In this document: positions 8,636-16,961 of the stretch, one piece after another
How positions within the stretch are numbered: the stretch's first letter is position 1
How the letters are laid out: every line of letters starts with the position of its first letter
From: Branchiibius sp. NY16-3462-2
GTDB lineage: Bacteria > Actinomycetota > Actinomycetes > Actinomycetales > Dermatophilaceae
DNA length: 64,000 nt
Direction of reading: 5' to 3'
Assembly: GCF_001594145.1 (NCBI RefSeq)
Contig: NZ_LVCF01000001.1
Location: 496,001-560,000, forward strand
Translations under genes and position numbers: made by a program
The notes under the pieces: generated by a model
The model's database searches: none
Told to the model about the DNA's origin: nothing
What the model saw: the letters and a program-made list of their open reading frames with translations, nothing else

Positions 8636-9180
8636 GGCTGGCGCACCTTGTCCCGCATCAGAATCGAGGCGCGCTTGCGACGCAAATTGCCGCTGGTGAG
8701 CTTCTCGTCCTTGATCTTCGCCTGCAGTTTGACGATGCCGTCCAGCAAGGCTTCGGGTCGCGGTGGGCAACCGGGCACATAGACATCGACCGGGATCAGT
8801 TGGTCGACACCCTTGGTCACGCAGTAGGAATCCCAGTAGGGGCCACCGGAGTTGGAGCAGGCGCCGAAGGAGATGACGTACTTCGGCTCGGGCATCTGGT
8901 CGTAGAGGCGCCGCACCGCCGGAGCCATCTTGTCGGTGACCGTGCCCGAGACAACCATCAGGTCGGCCTGCCGCGGGCCGGGAGCGAACGGGATCACACC
9001 GAGCCGGATGAAGTCATGCCGGGCCATCGAGGCGGCGATGAATTCGATCGCGCAGCACGCCAACCCGAAGTTGAAGACCCACAGCGAGTAGCGCCGACCC
9101 CAGTTCAGGATCAGCCGCATCGGCCGCGGTGCGGCCTGCTGCACGGGGCCGACCTTCGGCATTCCCAGGTCGGTGCTCAC
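8632..9180 (-). CDS. nuoB: Complex I iron-sulfur subunit NuoB, incomplete nuo set
   Basis: A 182-aa subunit that keeps the full ligand set for the terminal cluster N2: the tandem Cys42-Cys43 in FGLACCAIEF, Cys108 in FGACSNSGG, and Cys138 in VPGCPPRPEALL. This makes an intact electron outlet toward quinone plausible even though NuoD, the usual quinone-site partner, is not encoded here. The GTG at 9180 overlaps the nuoA stop as GTGA; the longer upstream frame lies inside nuoA. Confidence 0.93.
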   Translation of the reverse strand: MSTDLGMPKVGPVQQAAPRPMRLILNWGRRYSLWVFNFGLACCAIEFIAASMARHDFIRLGVIPFAPGPRQADLMVVSGTVTDKMAPAVRRLYDQMPEPKYVISFGACSNSGGPYWDSYCVTKGVDQLIPVDVYVPGCPPRPEALLDGIVKLQAKIKDEKLTSGNLRRKRASILMRDKVRQP

Positions 9181-9554
9181 GCGTCGTCCTCCCAGGTCAG
9201 CAGCCCGCGGCGACCCGCGTGGACCAGGCCGACCAGCACGATGGCGACGAAGACGGCCACCTCGACGAGCGTCGTACGCCCCAGGTGGTGGTCGCGCAGC
9301 ACCAGGGCCCACGGGAAGAGGTAGACGGCGTCCACGGCGAAGATGACGTAGAGGAAGGCGAAGGACAGGTAGCGCACGTTGACCTGGGTCCAGCCCGCGC
9401 CGACCGGGTCGACACCGGACTCGTACGTGGTCAGGCCCGCCGGCACGACGGCCCGGGGCGCGAGGAGCCGCCGCATCACCATGGCGGCGCTGAACAGCAC
9501 GACACCGGCGATCAGCACACAGCCAAGCACCAGGTAGCCGGTCAGGTCGATCAC
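9177..9554 (-). CDS. nuoA: Complex I subunit NuoA, incomplete nuo set
   Basis: A 125-aa protein with three membrane helices. It carries the NuoA motifs YESGVDPVG and VNVRYLSFAFLYVIFAVDAVYLFPWA. It is the first gene of the operon. The start is a GTG at 9554 with no Shine-Dalgarno sequence; instead TAGGCT ends six bases upstream, which suggests a leaderless transcript. Confidence 0.92.
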   Translation of the reverse strand: MIDLTGYLVLGCVLIAGVVLFSAAMVMRRLLAPRAVVPAGLTTYESGVDPVGAGWTQVNVRYLSFAFLYVIFAVDAVYLFPWALVLRDHHLGRTTLVEVAVFVAIVLVGLVHAGRRGLLTWEDDA

Positions 9555-9560
9555 CCCGGA

Positions 9561-9566
9561 AGCCTA
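9561..9566 (-). promoter_or_regulatory. Candidate -10 box of the incomplete nuo operon (leaderless)
   Basis: TAGGCT on the minus strand, then six bases, then the nuoA GTG. The same hexamer and spacing precede the genes at 55259 and 61561. No good -35 box is visible. Confidence 0.45.
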
Positions 9567-9612
9567 ACGATCCTGGCCGCTCCCGCGTGGGACTGACTCA
9601 CCCCGACCCGCC

Positions 9613-11202
9613 TCAGGTCAGGGCCGCAAGAATCTGGGCGAGCATGATCTTGACGACCATCGCGGCGGGGTAGACCAGTGCGTAGCCGAGGGCGACCCGT
9701 GGGTCGTGGCCGGTGCGGGTGTTGGCGAACGCCAGCAGCGCAGGCTGGGTGTGCGTGCCCGAGACGATGCCCGCCAGCCGTATCCGGCCCACTTTGAAGC
9801 CCCACCGCATGATCGCCACGATCCCGACCCCCACGATCGTCGTCATCACCGCACCGGTCACGAAGAGTTTGACCACCTCGCCGCCGGCCAGTGCCTCCAG
9901 GATCAGCGACCCCGCGCGGGTTCCGGCGTACGCGAGGAACACCAGCAGTCCCAGCTCGATCATCACGGTCGCAGCAGTGTGCGGCAGGGTCGTCACGACT
10001 CGCCCGATCCGCCCGATCCGGCCCATCACCAGCCCCACCAGCAGCGTGCCGGCCGCTGCGCCGACCGACACCATCCCGATCCCGGGAATCGGGATGGGGA
10101 TCAACCCGATCGCCAGGCCCAGGCCGATCCCACCGCCGAGCGCGACCGGGTTGACGTCGGTCAGGCCGCGCGCGGAGTCGCCGAGTTCTTTGCCGATCGC
10201 GACCAGTGCCTCGGGAGCAGCTACCACCCGCACCCGGTCGCCCAGTTGCAGCAGGAGGTCCGGGGCCGCGACCAGATCGACGTCACCGCGCCGGACACGG
10301 GTGATCGCTGCCCCGTGTCGCTCCTCCAGGTCGCGGTCGACGTCAGCGACGCGCCGGCCCGCCATGCGCGGGTCGGAGATGGTGATCCGCCGGAAGTCCA
10401 GGGCGGCCCGGTCGGCCGTCAGATCATGGGAGGAACGGTGCCCCAGCTCGCTGATCAGCCGGTCGACCTCCTCCTTGGGTCCGACCACGTTGACGAGGTC
10501 ACCGGCGGCGACGGTCGTCTCGACGTACACCGGACCGGGGTCCTCGTCGGAGTGGTGGGCTACGCGCGAGAAGGTCAACCGGTCGCCGTACCGGTGCCGC
10601 AGGTCGGTCAACGAGAGTTCGCGGTCAGCCTCGATGCGCACGGTCACGTCGACGACCTCGGCAGGGGTGTCCCGGTCGCGGATCCCCCGGGCGATCGCGA
10701 TGCCGGTGACAGCCAGCATGAACAGCACGCCGTAGACGTAGGCCGTCGCGTACCCGATCGTCGCCTGGGGTGAGCCGCCCGCGGCCGCCAGCGCCGGCGT
10801 GTTGTTCATGGCGCCGGCGAACGTCCCGGCGATCGCCTTGGGCCCGAGGTGGAACAGGTGGCCCACGACTTGGCCGGCAACCGCCGCCACGATCAGTAGT
10901 CCCGTCACGGCCAGCACGAGCTGCCAGGCCGAGCGGATCGTGGTGAAGAAGCTCGGCCCGGCCAGGATCCCGGTCGCAAACGCGAACAACGCCAGACCGA
11001 GACTGCCCAGCACTTCGGGCACCTCCAGGGTGATGTTCTCGGCGGTGCCCCACGCAGTCAGCGCCATCGACACGAACAGCACCGCCACCGGGCCCAGCGA
11101 CACGCCCGCGATGCGGATGCGGCCCACGCCGGCCCCGATCGCGATCACCAGGCTGAGCAGGATCAGTGGGTGGTCAGCGAGGAATTGCAGGACATGGACC
11201 AC
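9613..11202 (-). CDS. AspT/YidE-type transporter with central RCK_C domains
   Basis: About 529 aa. Two related hydrophobic halves (about residues 10-180 and 350-530) flank a soluble centre with two TrkA_C/RCK_C-like domains, including GDLVNVVGPKEEVDRL and GDRVRVVAAPEAL. This is the layout of the aspartate:alanine exchanger family (AspT, YidE, YbjL). Motifs such as GAMNNTPALAAA and GIVSGTHTQPALLAFA recur in both halves. The substrate cannot be assigned. The GTG at 11202 is chosen because GGAAGG lies eight bases upstream; a GTG at 11208 is also possible. Confidence 0.85.
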   Translation of the reverse strand: MVHVLQFLADHPLILLSLVIAIGAGVGRIRIAGVSLGPVAVLFVSMALTAWGTAENITLEVPEVLGSLGLALFAFATGILAGPSFFTTIRSAWQLVLAVTGLLIVAAVAGQVVGHLFHLGPKAIAGTFAGAMNNTPALAAAGGSPQATIGYATAYVYGVLFMLAVTGIAIARGIRDRDTPAEVVDVTVRIEADRELSLTDLRHRYGDRLTFSRVAHHSDEDPGPVYVETTVAAGDLVNVVGPKEEVDRLISELGHRSSHDLTADRAALDFRRITISDPRMAGRRVADVDRDLEERHGAAITRVRRGDVDLVAAPDLLLQLGDRVRVVAAPEALVAIGKELGDSARGLTDVNPVALGGGIGLGLAIGLIPIPIPGIGMVSVGAAAGTLLVGLVMGRIGRIGRVVTTLPHTAATVMIELGLLVFLAYAGTRAGSLILEALAGGEVVKLFVTGAVMTTIVGVGIVAIMRWGFKVGRIRLAGIVSGTHTQPALLAFANTRTGHDPRVALGYALVYPAAMVVKIMLAQILAALT

Positions 11203-11272
11203 GCGCACCGCCTTCCGAGGGCCACGGCAGCTTCAATGCATCCACCCTGACATGCCGCTGCGGCGTAGGGCT

Positions 11273-11343
11273 GCGGTTTGTGCAGCGATACCCCTCCTGA
11301 CGGCTGCCGCAGGGCAATCCCGCCACAAACCGCGGGGGGTGGG
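11273..11343. promoter_or_regulatory. Widely spaced inverted repeat in a divergent promoter region
   Basis: GCGGTTTGTG (11273-11282) and its exact complement CACAAACCGC (11334-11343) are separated by 51 bp between the AspT-type gene and the AfsR-type regulator. The spacing suits a looping or two-site regulator. Function is inferred only from position and symmetry. Confidence 0.35.
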
Positions 11344-11373
11344 CCCGGGAATCGGGCTGCGAGAATCGCCGGT

Positions 11374-14300
11374 GTGCTGATCACCGTCCTTCGCGACCTG
11401 CGGGTGCAGGACGAGAGCGGCGCGACGATCCCCGTCGCGGGCGCGCGGTTGCAGCAACTGTTGGTCCGTCTCGCGGTGGACGCCGGTCGACCGGTGTCCA
11501 CCGGTGAACTCTTCGACACCATCTGGGCGGACCTGCCGGCGGATCCGGCCGGTGCGTTGCAGGCGCTGGTCTCCCGGTTGCGTCGCACCCTGGGCGTCAC
11601 GATCGAGCAGACAGGGAGCGGCTACCGGCTCGTGGTCGATCCCCTGGCCGTCGACCTGCACCGGTTCGAGGCACTCATCGAGCGTGGCCGGTCAGGTGAC
11701 CACTCGGCGTACGTCGAGGGGTTGGCCCTTCTGGACGGCCCACCTCTGCCGGTGGTCGCCGACCAGCCCTGGGCGCTGCCGCTGGTCTCCCGGATCGAGC
11801 AGGAGGCGGTGGAAGCTGAGCACGCGATCATCGAAGACCGTTTAACTGCAGGCGATCTCACCGGTCTTGCGGCCCGGTTGCGCGACCTGGTCGCCACCCA
11901 CCCGCTCGATGAGGAGTTCGCCGTCCAACTCATCCGTACGCTGCGGGCGGAGGGTCAGACCAGCGAGGCGCTCGCGGCGTACGAGCAGACCCGGCGCACC
12001 CTGGCCGACACCCTGGGCACCGACCCGGGAACGGCATTGCAGGACCTCTACGCCGACCTGCTACGCGGCGCGCCTGCCAGCACCCCCGGCAGCGCGCTGC
12101 GCACCGGCCTGACCAGCTTCGTCGGGCGCGAGTCGGAACTGGCCGAGCTTTCTGCTGACCTGGCCGAGCACCGGCTGGTCACCGTGCTGGGTCCGGGCGG
12201 CGCGGGCAAGACGCGGCTGGCCACCGAGGCGGGCATTGCCTGGCGCGACGAACACGACGCACCCGTCTGGCTGGTGGAACTAGCCCCGGTGAGCGAGCCG
12301 GCCGCCGTCCTGCCGACGTTCGTCGCCGCCCTTGACCTGCAGACTTCGCGCGTGTTCGAGCGGCTGCGCGCGGCGGGGCGTGCCGTCGATGACTGGGCGC
12401 TGCTCACCGGCGCGCTGGCTTCGGGGCCGGCGCTGCTGATCGTGGACAACTGCGAGCACCTACTCGACGAAGCTGCTGCGATCATCGAACGGTTGCTGGT
12501 CAGCGCGCCGCAGACCCGAGTCATCGCCACCAGCCGCGAGCCCCTGGCCATCGACGGGGAGCACGTGCTGCCGTTGCCGCCGCTGCGCCCGTCGCCGGCG
12601 GTGCAACTCTTCCTGGACCGCGCCGCGTCTGCGGGGGTGCCGGTGAGCGCCGCGGAGTCCGACAGCGTGGCCGAGATCGTACGGCGATTGGACGGCCTGC
12701 CGTTGGCCATCGAGTTGGCCGCCGCACGGGTGCGCACCATGCCGGTCCCGGTGATCGCCGAGCGGTTGTCGGACCGGTTCGCTTTGCTGACCGGAGGTCG
12801 TCGCACGGCACTCCCCCGGCACCGCACCCTCTACGCCGTCGTCGCGTGGAGTTGGGACCTGCTCGATGAGGCCGAACGCGATCTCCTGCAACGCTTTTCG
12901 GTCTTCTCCGGCGGCGCAGACGCGATCTCGGCTGCGGTAGTGACCGGGGCGCCGGATGCCGAGGTGCGGCTGGCGTCACTGGTCGACAAGTCGCTGCTGG
13001 TCGTGGACCGGGAGGGCACCGCCGTGCGCTACCGGATGCTCGAAACGATCCGGGAGTTCGGGCTGAACCAATTGGACGCGGCGGGGCTCGCGCCCGGCGT
13101 CCGCGATGCCCACGCGGCGTGGGCGCTGGACTTCGCTCGCACGCAGGATGTCCGCTTGCGAGGACCCGAGCAGGTCGATGCGCTGGATTCCCTTGCGGCA
13201 GAGGCCGATAACCTGCTGGCGGCACTGCGCTACCTCGCCGACAGTCATCGAGCGCAGGCCGCCACGGATCTACTGCTGGCACTGAACTGGTGGCTGTTCA
13301 TGCTGGACGACGACCAGCGGACGGTTGCGCTGACCCAGATCGCCCTCGACGCTCCTGGTGAGGTCACCGGCGCGTCCCGGGCGACAGTCCGCATGCTGCA
13401 CGTGGCTGCCTTGGCCGCCACGGCTCGCACCGATCTGGAGTCGGCCAAGGAGCAGATCCGGCAGGCGGCGCAGGACGTCGACGCCGACCCCGGCCTCATC
13501 GAGCAGTGGCCGCACCTGCAGATCGTCCTACTGCAGGCATCGATCTGGGTGGACGTCCCCGACCTCACGGAGCGCCTCACGCGCAGTCCGCTGGTGCACG
13601 AGACGCCGTGGCTGCGGGCGGTGGCTCTGCAAACAGAAGTCGACGTCGCGGATAACGCCGGGGACCAGGGTGCCGTGCGCGAGGCCCTGGCCGCCATGGC
13701 CGAACTCGTCGGACCGCTGGACGACCGGTGGCTGACGGCAGCCTTCCTTGTCCGGCGTTCGCAGGTGGAGGCCCAGGACGGTGACCCCGCGCGCGCCCTG
13801 ACCTCGCTGGAGCAGGCGCGCCAGTTGATCAGCACCCTGGGTCGCAGCGGCGACGAGATGTACCTGGCCATCCGTGCCATGGACCTGCAGTTGCGCCTGG
13901 GCCAGTACGACGCTGCTCGTGCCGCGATCCGGGACATCCCCCGCCAGTGGAACGAAGTGCTCGGGGCTGACCTGCCGAACGCGTTCCTGGTGAATGTTGC
14001 TGTCGCGGAGGGCAATTCGGAGCGCTTGGCCGAAGCGCGAGCGCTTCTGCGTGATCCCCATCCGGTGCCCGGTGCGTTCCACGACCACAGTCAGACGCTG
14101 CTGCAGACCTCGATCACATTGCTGGAGGCCGAGGATGGTGACGGGGCCGCGGCCGTCCGAGCCCTGACGAAGGCCTACCCGTCGGCCGTCGCGACCGCTG
14201 ACATGCCGTTGTTGGCGATGTACGCCGTGGCAGCGGCGTTCGCAGTGTCGCTGGACCGGCCCGAGCGTGCTGCCGAATGCCTCGGCGAAGCGGCCGCGAT

Positions 14301-14466
14301 CCGTGGCATCGACGATCCTGCGGACCCGATCGTCGCGGTCCTGGCCAGGCGGCTGCGGGCCGCTCTGGGCGAAAGGTTCGACTCGGCGTACGCCAAGGGA
14401 CGGAGCAAGAACCGGGCCGACGCCATCGCTGACGTCGACCCGGCCGTGCTCTTTCCCAACCGTTAA
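11374..14466 (+). CDS. AfsR/SARP-type transcriptional regulator with NTPase domain
   Basis: A 1030-aa protein. Residues 1-90 form an OmpR-like winged helix (ITVLRDLRVQ to SGYRLVVDP). A bacterial transcriptional activation domain follows to about 245. Next is an NB-ARC-like ATPase starting at SFVGRESELAEL, with P-loop GPGGAGKT at 273-280 and LLIVDNCEHLL as Walker B, then a long helical C-terminal region probably made of TPR-like repeats. Such proteins activate secondary metabolism or stress genes. No biosynthetic cluster is adjacent. The GTG at 11374 starts the domain and is probably leaderless, because GAGAAT ends seven bases upstream. Confidence 0.88.
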   Translation: MLITVLRDLRVQDESGATIPVAGARLQQLLVRLAVDAGRPVSTGELFDTIWADLPADPAGALQALVSRLRRTLGVTIEQTGSGYRLVVDPLAVDLHRFEALIERGRSGDHSAYVEGLALLDGPPLPVVADQPWALPLVSRIEQEAVEAEHAIIEDRLTAGDLTGLAARLRDLVATHPLDEEFAVQLIRTLRAEGQTSEALAAYEQTRRTLADTLGTDPGTALQDLYADLLRGAPASTPGSALRTGLTSFVGRESELAELSADLAEHRLVTVLGPGGAGKTRLATEAGIAWRDEHDAPVWLVELAPVSEPAAVLPTFVAALDLQTSRVFERLRAAGRAVDDWALLTGALASGPALLIVDNCEHLLDEAAAIIERLLVSAPQTRVIATSREPLAIDGEHVLPLPPLRPSPAVQLFLDRAASAGVPVSAAESDSVAEIVRRLDGLPLAIELAAARVRTMPVPVIAERLSDRFALLTGGRRTALPRHRTLYAVVAWSWDLLDEAERDLLQRFSVFSGGADAISAAVVTGAPDAEVRLASLVDKSLLVVDREGTAVRYRMLETIREFGLNQLDAAGLAPGVRDAHAAWALDFARTQDVRLRGPEQVDALDSLAAEADNLLAALRYLADSHRAQAATDLLLALNWWLFMLDDDQRTVALTQIALDAPGEVTGASRATVRMLHVAALAATARTDLESAKEQIRQAAQDVDADPGLIEQWPHLQIVLLQASIWVDVPDLTERLTRSPLVHETPWLRAVALQTEVDVADNAGDQGAVREALAAMAELVGPLDDRWLTAAFLVRRSQVEAQDGDPARALTSLEQARQLISTLGRSGDEMYLAIRAMDLQLRLGQYDAARAAIRDIPRQWNEVLGADLPNAFLVNVAVAEGNSERLAEARALLRDPHPVPGAFHDHSQTLLQTSITLLEAEDGDGAAAVRALTKAYPSAVATADMPLLAMYAVAAAFAVSLDRPERAAECLGEAAAIRGIDDPADPIVAVLARRLRAALGERFDSAYAKGRSKNRADAIADVDPAVLFPNR

Positions 14467-14523
14467 AGCGGACGAAGCTCGCCTCGACCGTCGGCTGGAC
14501 AGAGCGCGACGTCCTCAAAGCAA

Positions 14524-15027
14524 TCAGCTACACGCCGCTTGCTCGAAATCCGCGAGGCTCCCCGCAACGGTGCCTTCCGCATCACGGGAGGTGATCAGGA
14601 AACCACCTACGTCAAGGTCCTGCAGATCGCGCAGAGAGAAGTTCAACGGCGCAGAAGCGACGTCTGTGTTGTCTCCTCCAGCGATCAGCGTGTACCGGCG
14701 CCCGTCGGCTAGTCCAACCTTCCGGGCAGGCTCCACAAGCCAGTCAGGGGTTGCTGCGGCAAACATCCCTTTGCCGTGGGGACCAGAAGTCGCGAGAGCC
14801 CATCTGGCCAACACCTGGTCCGATGCAGAGGACGACTGCGCCACTTCGTAGAGGACAGCGCCCGTCGGTTCCTCGTGGCACATAAGGGCCACACCGGAAA
14901 CCGAGCCATCGGGAAGTTTGGTGAGTGCAACACCCCCGTCGACCGATGGTCCGCAGGAGGTGAGTAGCGCGAGACCGGGCACGCCGACCAATGCATACCA
15001 AGGGAATCCACGCCGTCTCCGCGCCAC
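14524..15027 (-). CDS. Putative lipoprotein of unknown function
   Basis: A 167-aa product. It has an N-terminal basic segment (ARRRRG), a hydrophobic stretch and the lipobox LLTSC at about residues 19-23, so the mature protein would be anchored outside the cytoplasmic membrane by its cysteine. The remainder (DGSVSGVALMCHEEPTG) is not a family I recognise. The GTG at 15027 is preferred because AGGGGG lies seven bases upstream; a GTG at 15045 is an alternative. It converges on the AfsR-type gene. Confidence 0.6.
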   Translation of the reverse strand: MARRRRGFPWYALVGVPGLALLTSCGPSVDGGVALTKLPDGSVSGVALMCHEEPTGAVLYEVAQSSSASDQVLARWALATSGPHGKGMFAAATPDWLVEPARKVGLADGRRYTLIAGGDNTDVASAPLNFSLRDLQDLDVGGFLITSRDAEGTVAGSLADFEQAACS

Positions 15028-15083
15028 CTCACACCCCCTGGTCACCCCGCGGTGAGCTCACCGTACCTGCAGAGCACCCGCAA

Positions 15084-15902
15084 CTAGGCGCGGCGGCGGT
15101 AGGCGCGCAGCGCCAGCGGCACGAAGACCACCAGCAACCCGACCATCCAGACCACCAGCCACAGCAGGTGGTCGCCCATCGGGGTCCCGAGCAGCAGACC
15201 GCGGATCACGTCGACCAGATGGGTGATCGGGTTGACGTTGACGAAGGCCTGCAGCCAACCGGGCATCGTGTTGACCGCCACGAAGGTGCTGCTGGCGAAG
15301 GTCAGCGGCAGCACGAGCATGAACATGATGCCCTGCACCGAGCCGGGCGTGCGGGCGATCATCCCGACGAAGACCGAGATCCAGCAGAAGCACAACGCGA
15401 AGGCCATCGACAGCACGAGGGCAGCCAGCAGGTTCAGCGGATTGGTCTCGACCCGGAAGCCCATCAACGAGCCCACCGTCATGATCACGGTGAAGAGAAT
15501 CAGATAGCGCACCACGTCGGCCAGCACCGTCCCCACCAGGGGCGCCGAGCGCGCGATCGGCAGTGACCGGAACCGGTCGAAGACGCCCTTCTCGATGTCC
15601 TCGTTGAGGTTCTGGCCGATACTGACGCTGGCGGTGGCGATCGTCTGCGCCAGAATCCCTGGCAGCAGGAACTGCAGATAGTCGTGCTGCGAACCGCCGG
15701 CGATCGCGCCACCGAAGATGTAGGTGAACATCGCCAGGAAGATGATCGGCTGCAGCGTCACATCGATCAGCGCTTCAGGGGTGCGGAAGGTCTTGATCAG
15801 GCTGCGTTTGGCCAGGACGACCGCATGCCACAGCGCGCTGCCGCCGCCCGAGGTGCTGGCCGCGGTGAGGGTTCCGGTCTTGGTTGCTTCAAGCGTGCTC
15901 AT
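15084..15902 (-). CDS. ABC-2 type exporter permease (DrrB-like)
   Basis: A 272-aa permease with six predicted membrane helices and the ABC-2 core, including GVFDRFRSLPIARSAPLVG, the loop typical of daunorubicin-resistance DrrB and NodJ-type transporters. It overlaps the ATPase gene upstream by ATGA, so the two subunits are coupled. It probably exports a lipophilic compound, which cannot be named from sequence. Confidence 0.88.
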   Translation of the reverse strand: MSTLEATKTGTLTAASTSGGGSALWHAVVLAKRSLIKTFRTPEALIDVTLQPIIFLAMFTYIFGGAIAGGSQHDYLQFLLPGILAQTIATASVSIGQNLNEDIEKGVFDRFRSLPIARSAPLVGTVLADVVRYLILFTVIMTVGSLMGFRVETNPLNLLAALVLSMAFALCFCWISVFVGMIARTPGSVQGIMFMLVLPLTFASSTFVAVNTMPGWLQAFVNVNPITHLVDVIRGLLLGTPMGDHLLWLVVWMVGLLVVFVPLALRAYRRRA

Positions 15903-16846
15903 GCCGCCTCCTTCTTCTTGTCGCCCGTCAGAGTCATGAAGACCTCATCCAGGCTCGGCAGGTGCAACGACACCTCGTTCATGGAAATCCCCTGTTGGGC
16001 AAGGGTGTTGACGATCTGAGGGAAGGCTGAGTCGTCGTCGACCGCCACCGTGAGTTCGCTTCGCCCGGTCAATTCGGGCGTGCGGCTTGTCGTGTCGGTG
16101 AGCACCCGGCGTACGTCGTCCAACCGCTCCCGATCGGCCGGCACCAGCACGATGCGCTGGCCCCCGATCACGCGCTTGAGCCCCTCAGGGGTGTCGTGGG
16201 CGATTACCCGGCCGTGGTCGATGACCGTGATCTCATCGGCCAGCGCGTCCGCCTCCTCCAAGTACTGCGTGGTCAACAGGACGGTCGAGCCGTCGGTGAC
16301 CAATCGGCGTACGACGTCCCACATGTCCTCGCGCTTGGCCGGGTCCAGCCCGGTGGTTGGCTCGTCGAGGAAGATGACTGCCGGGCGGCCGACCAGGCTG
16401 GCCGCCAGGTCCAGGCGCCGGCGCATTCCGCCGGAGTAGGTCTTGGCCATCCGGCCCGCGGATTCGGTCAGGTCGAACCAGTCGAGCAGCTCGGCGGCCC
16501 GGGCCTTGGCATCCTTGGTCTTCAGCCCGAGCAACTGGCCGATCATGACCAGGTTCTGGGTGCCGGTCAGGTCCTGGTCCACTGAGGCGTACTGCCCGGT
16601 CAGGCCGATGGTCCGACGTACGTCGCTCGGCCGCTTGGCGACGTCGAAGCCGCCGACCGTGGCGTGGCCGCCGTCCATCGTCAACAGGGTCGCCAGCATC
16701 CGCACGGTCGTGGTCTTGCCCGCGCCGTTGGGGCCAAGGACGCCGAGCACGGTGCCGGCGGGCACCGCCAGGCTGACGTCGTGCACGGCGGTGAAGTCGC
16801 CGAACTTCTTGTGCAGGTTCTCCGCGTAGATCATCGGATCGCTCAT
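15899..16846 (-). CDS. ABC transporter ATPase (DrrA-like)
   Basis: A 315-aa nucleotide-binding subunit. Walker A GPNGAGKT is at residues 38-45, the signature is YSGGMRRRLDLA, Walker B is VIFLDEPTTGLD, and a DrrA-type C-terminal extension ends in SLDEVFMTLTG. The ATG at 16846 follows AGAGGAGG at good spacing. It forms a two-gene exporter with the permease at 15084-15902. The family is linked to drug efflux and export of lipids or polyketides. Confidence 0.92.
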   Translation of the reverse strand: MSDPMIYAENLHKKFGDFTAVHDVSLAVPAGTVLGVLGPNGAGKTTTVRMLATLLTMDGGHATVGGFDVAKRPSDVRRTIGLTGQYASVDQDLTGTQNLVMIGQLLGLKTKDAKARAAELLDWFDLTESAGRMAKTYSGGMRRRLDLAASLVGRPAVIFLDEPTTGLDPAKREDMWDVVRRLVTDGSTVLLTTQYLEEADALADEITVIDHGRVIAHDTPEGLKRVIGGQRIVLVPADRERLDDVRRVLTDTTSRTPELTGRSELTVAVDDDSAFPQIVNTLAQQGISMNEVSLHLPSLDEVFMTLTGDKKKEAA

Positions 16847-16949
16847 CGCGGGCCTCCTCTCACTTGGGCGCCGCAGGTGTGCGGCGAACTGGATCCAGCA
16901 TCACGCCCAGCGCTGACATGGCACTGACACGGCCCTGATCGGGCGGGGC

Positions 16950-16955
16950 TACCGT
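16950..16955 (+). promoter_or_regulatory. Candidate -10 box of rarD (leaderless)
   Basis: TACCGT is followed by six bases and the GTG start at 16962, with no Shine-Dalgarno sequence. It fits the TAnnnT-N6-GTG pattern seen before several genes here. Confidence 0.4.
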
Positions 16956-16961
16956 GGCGAG

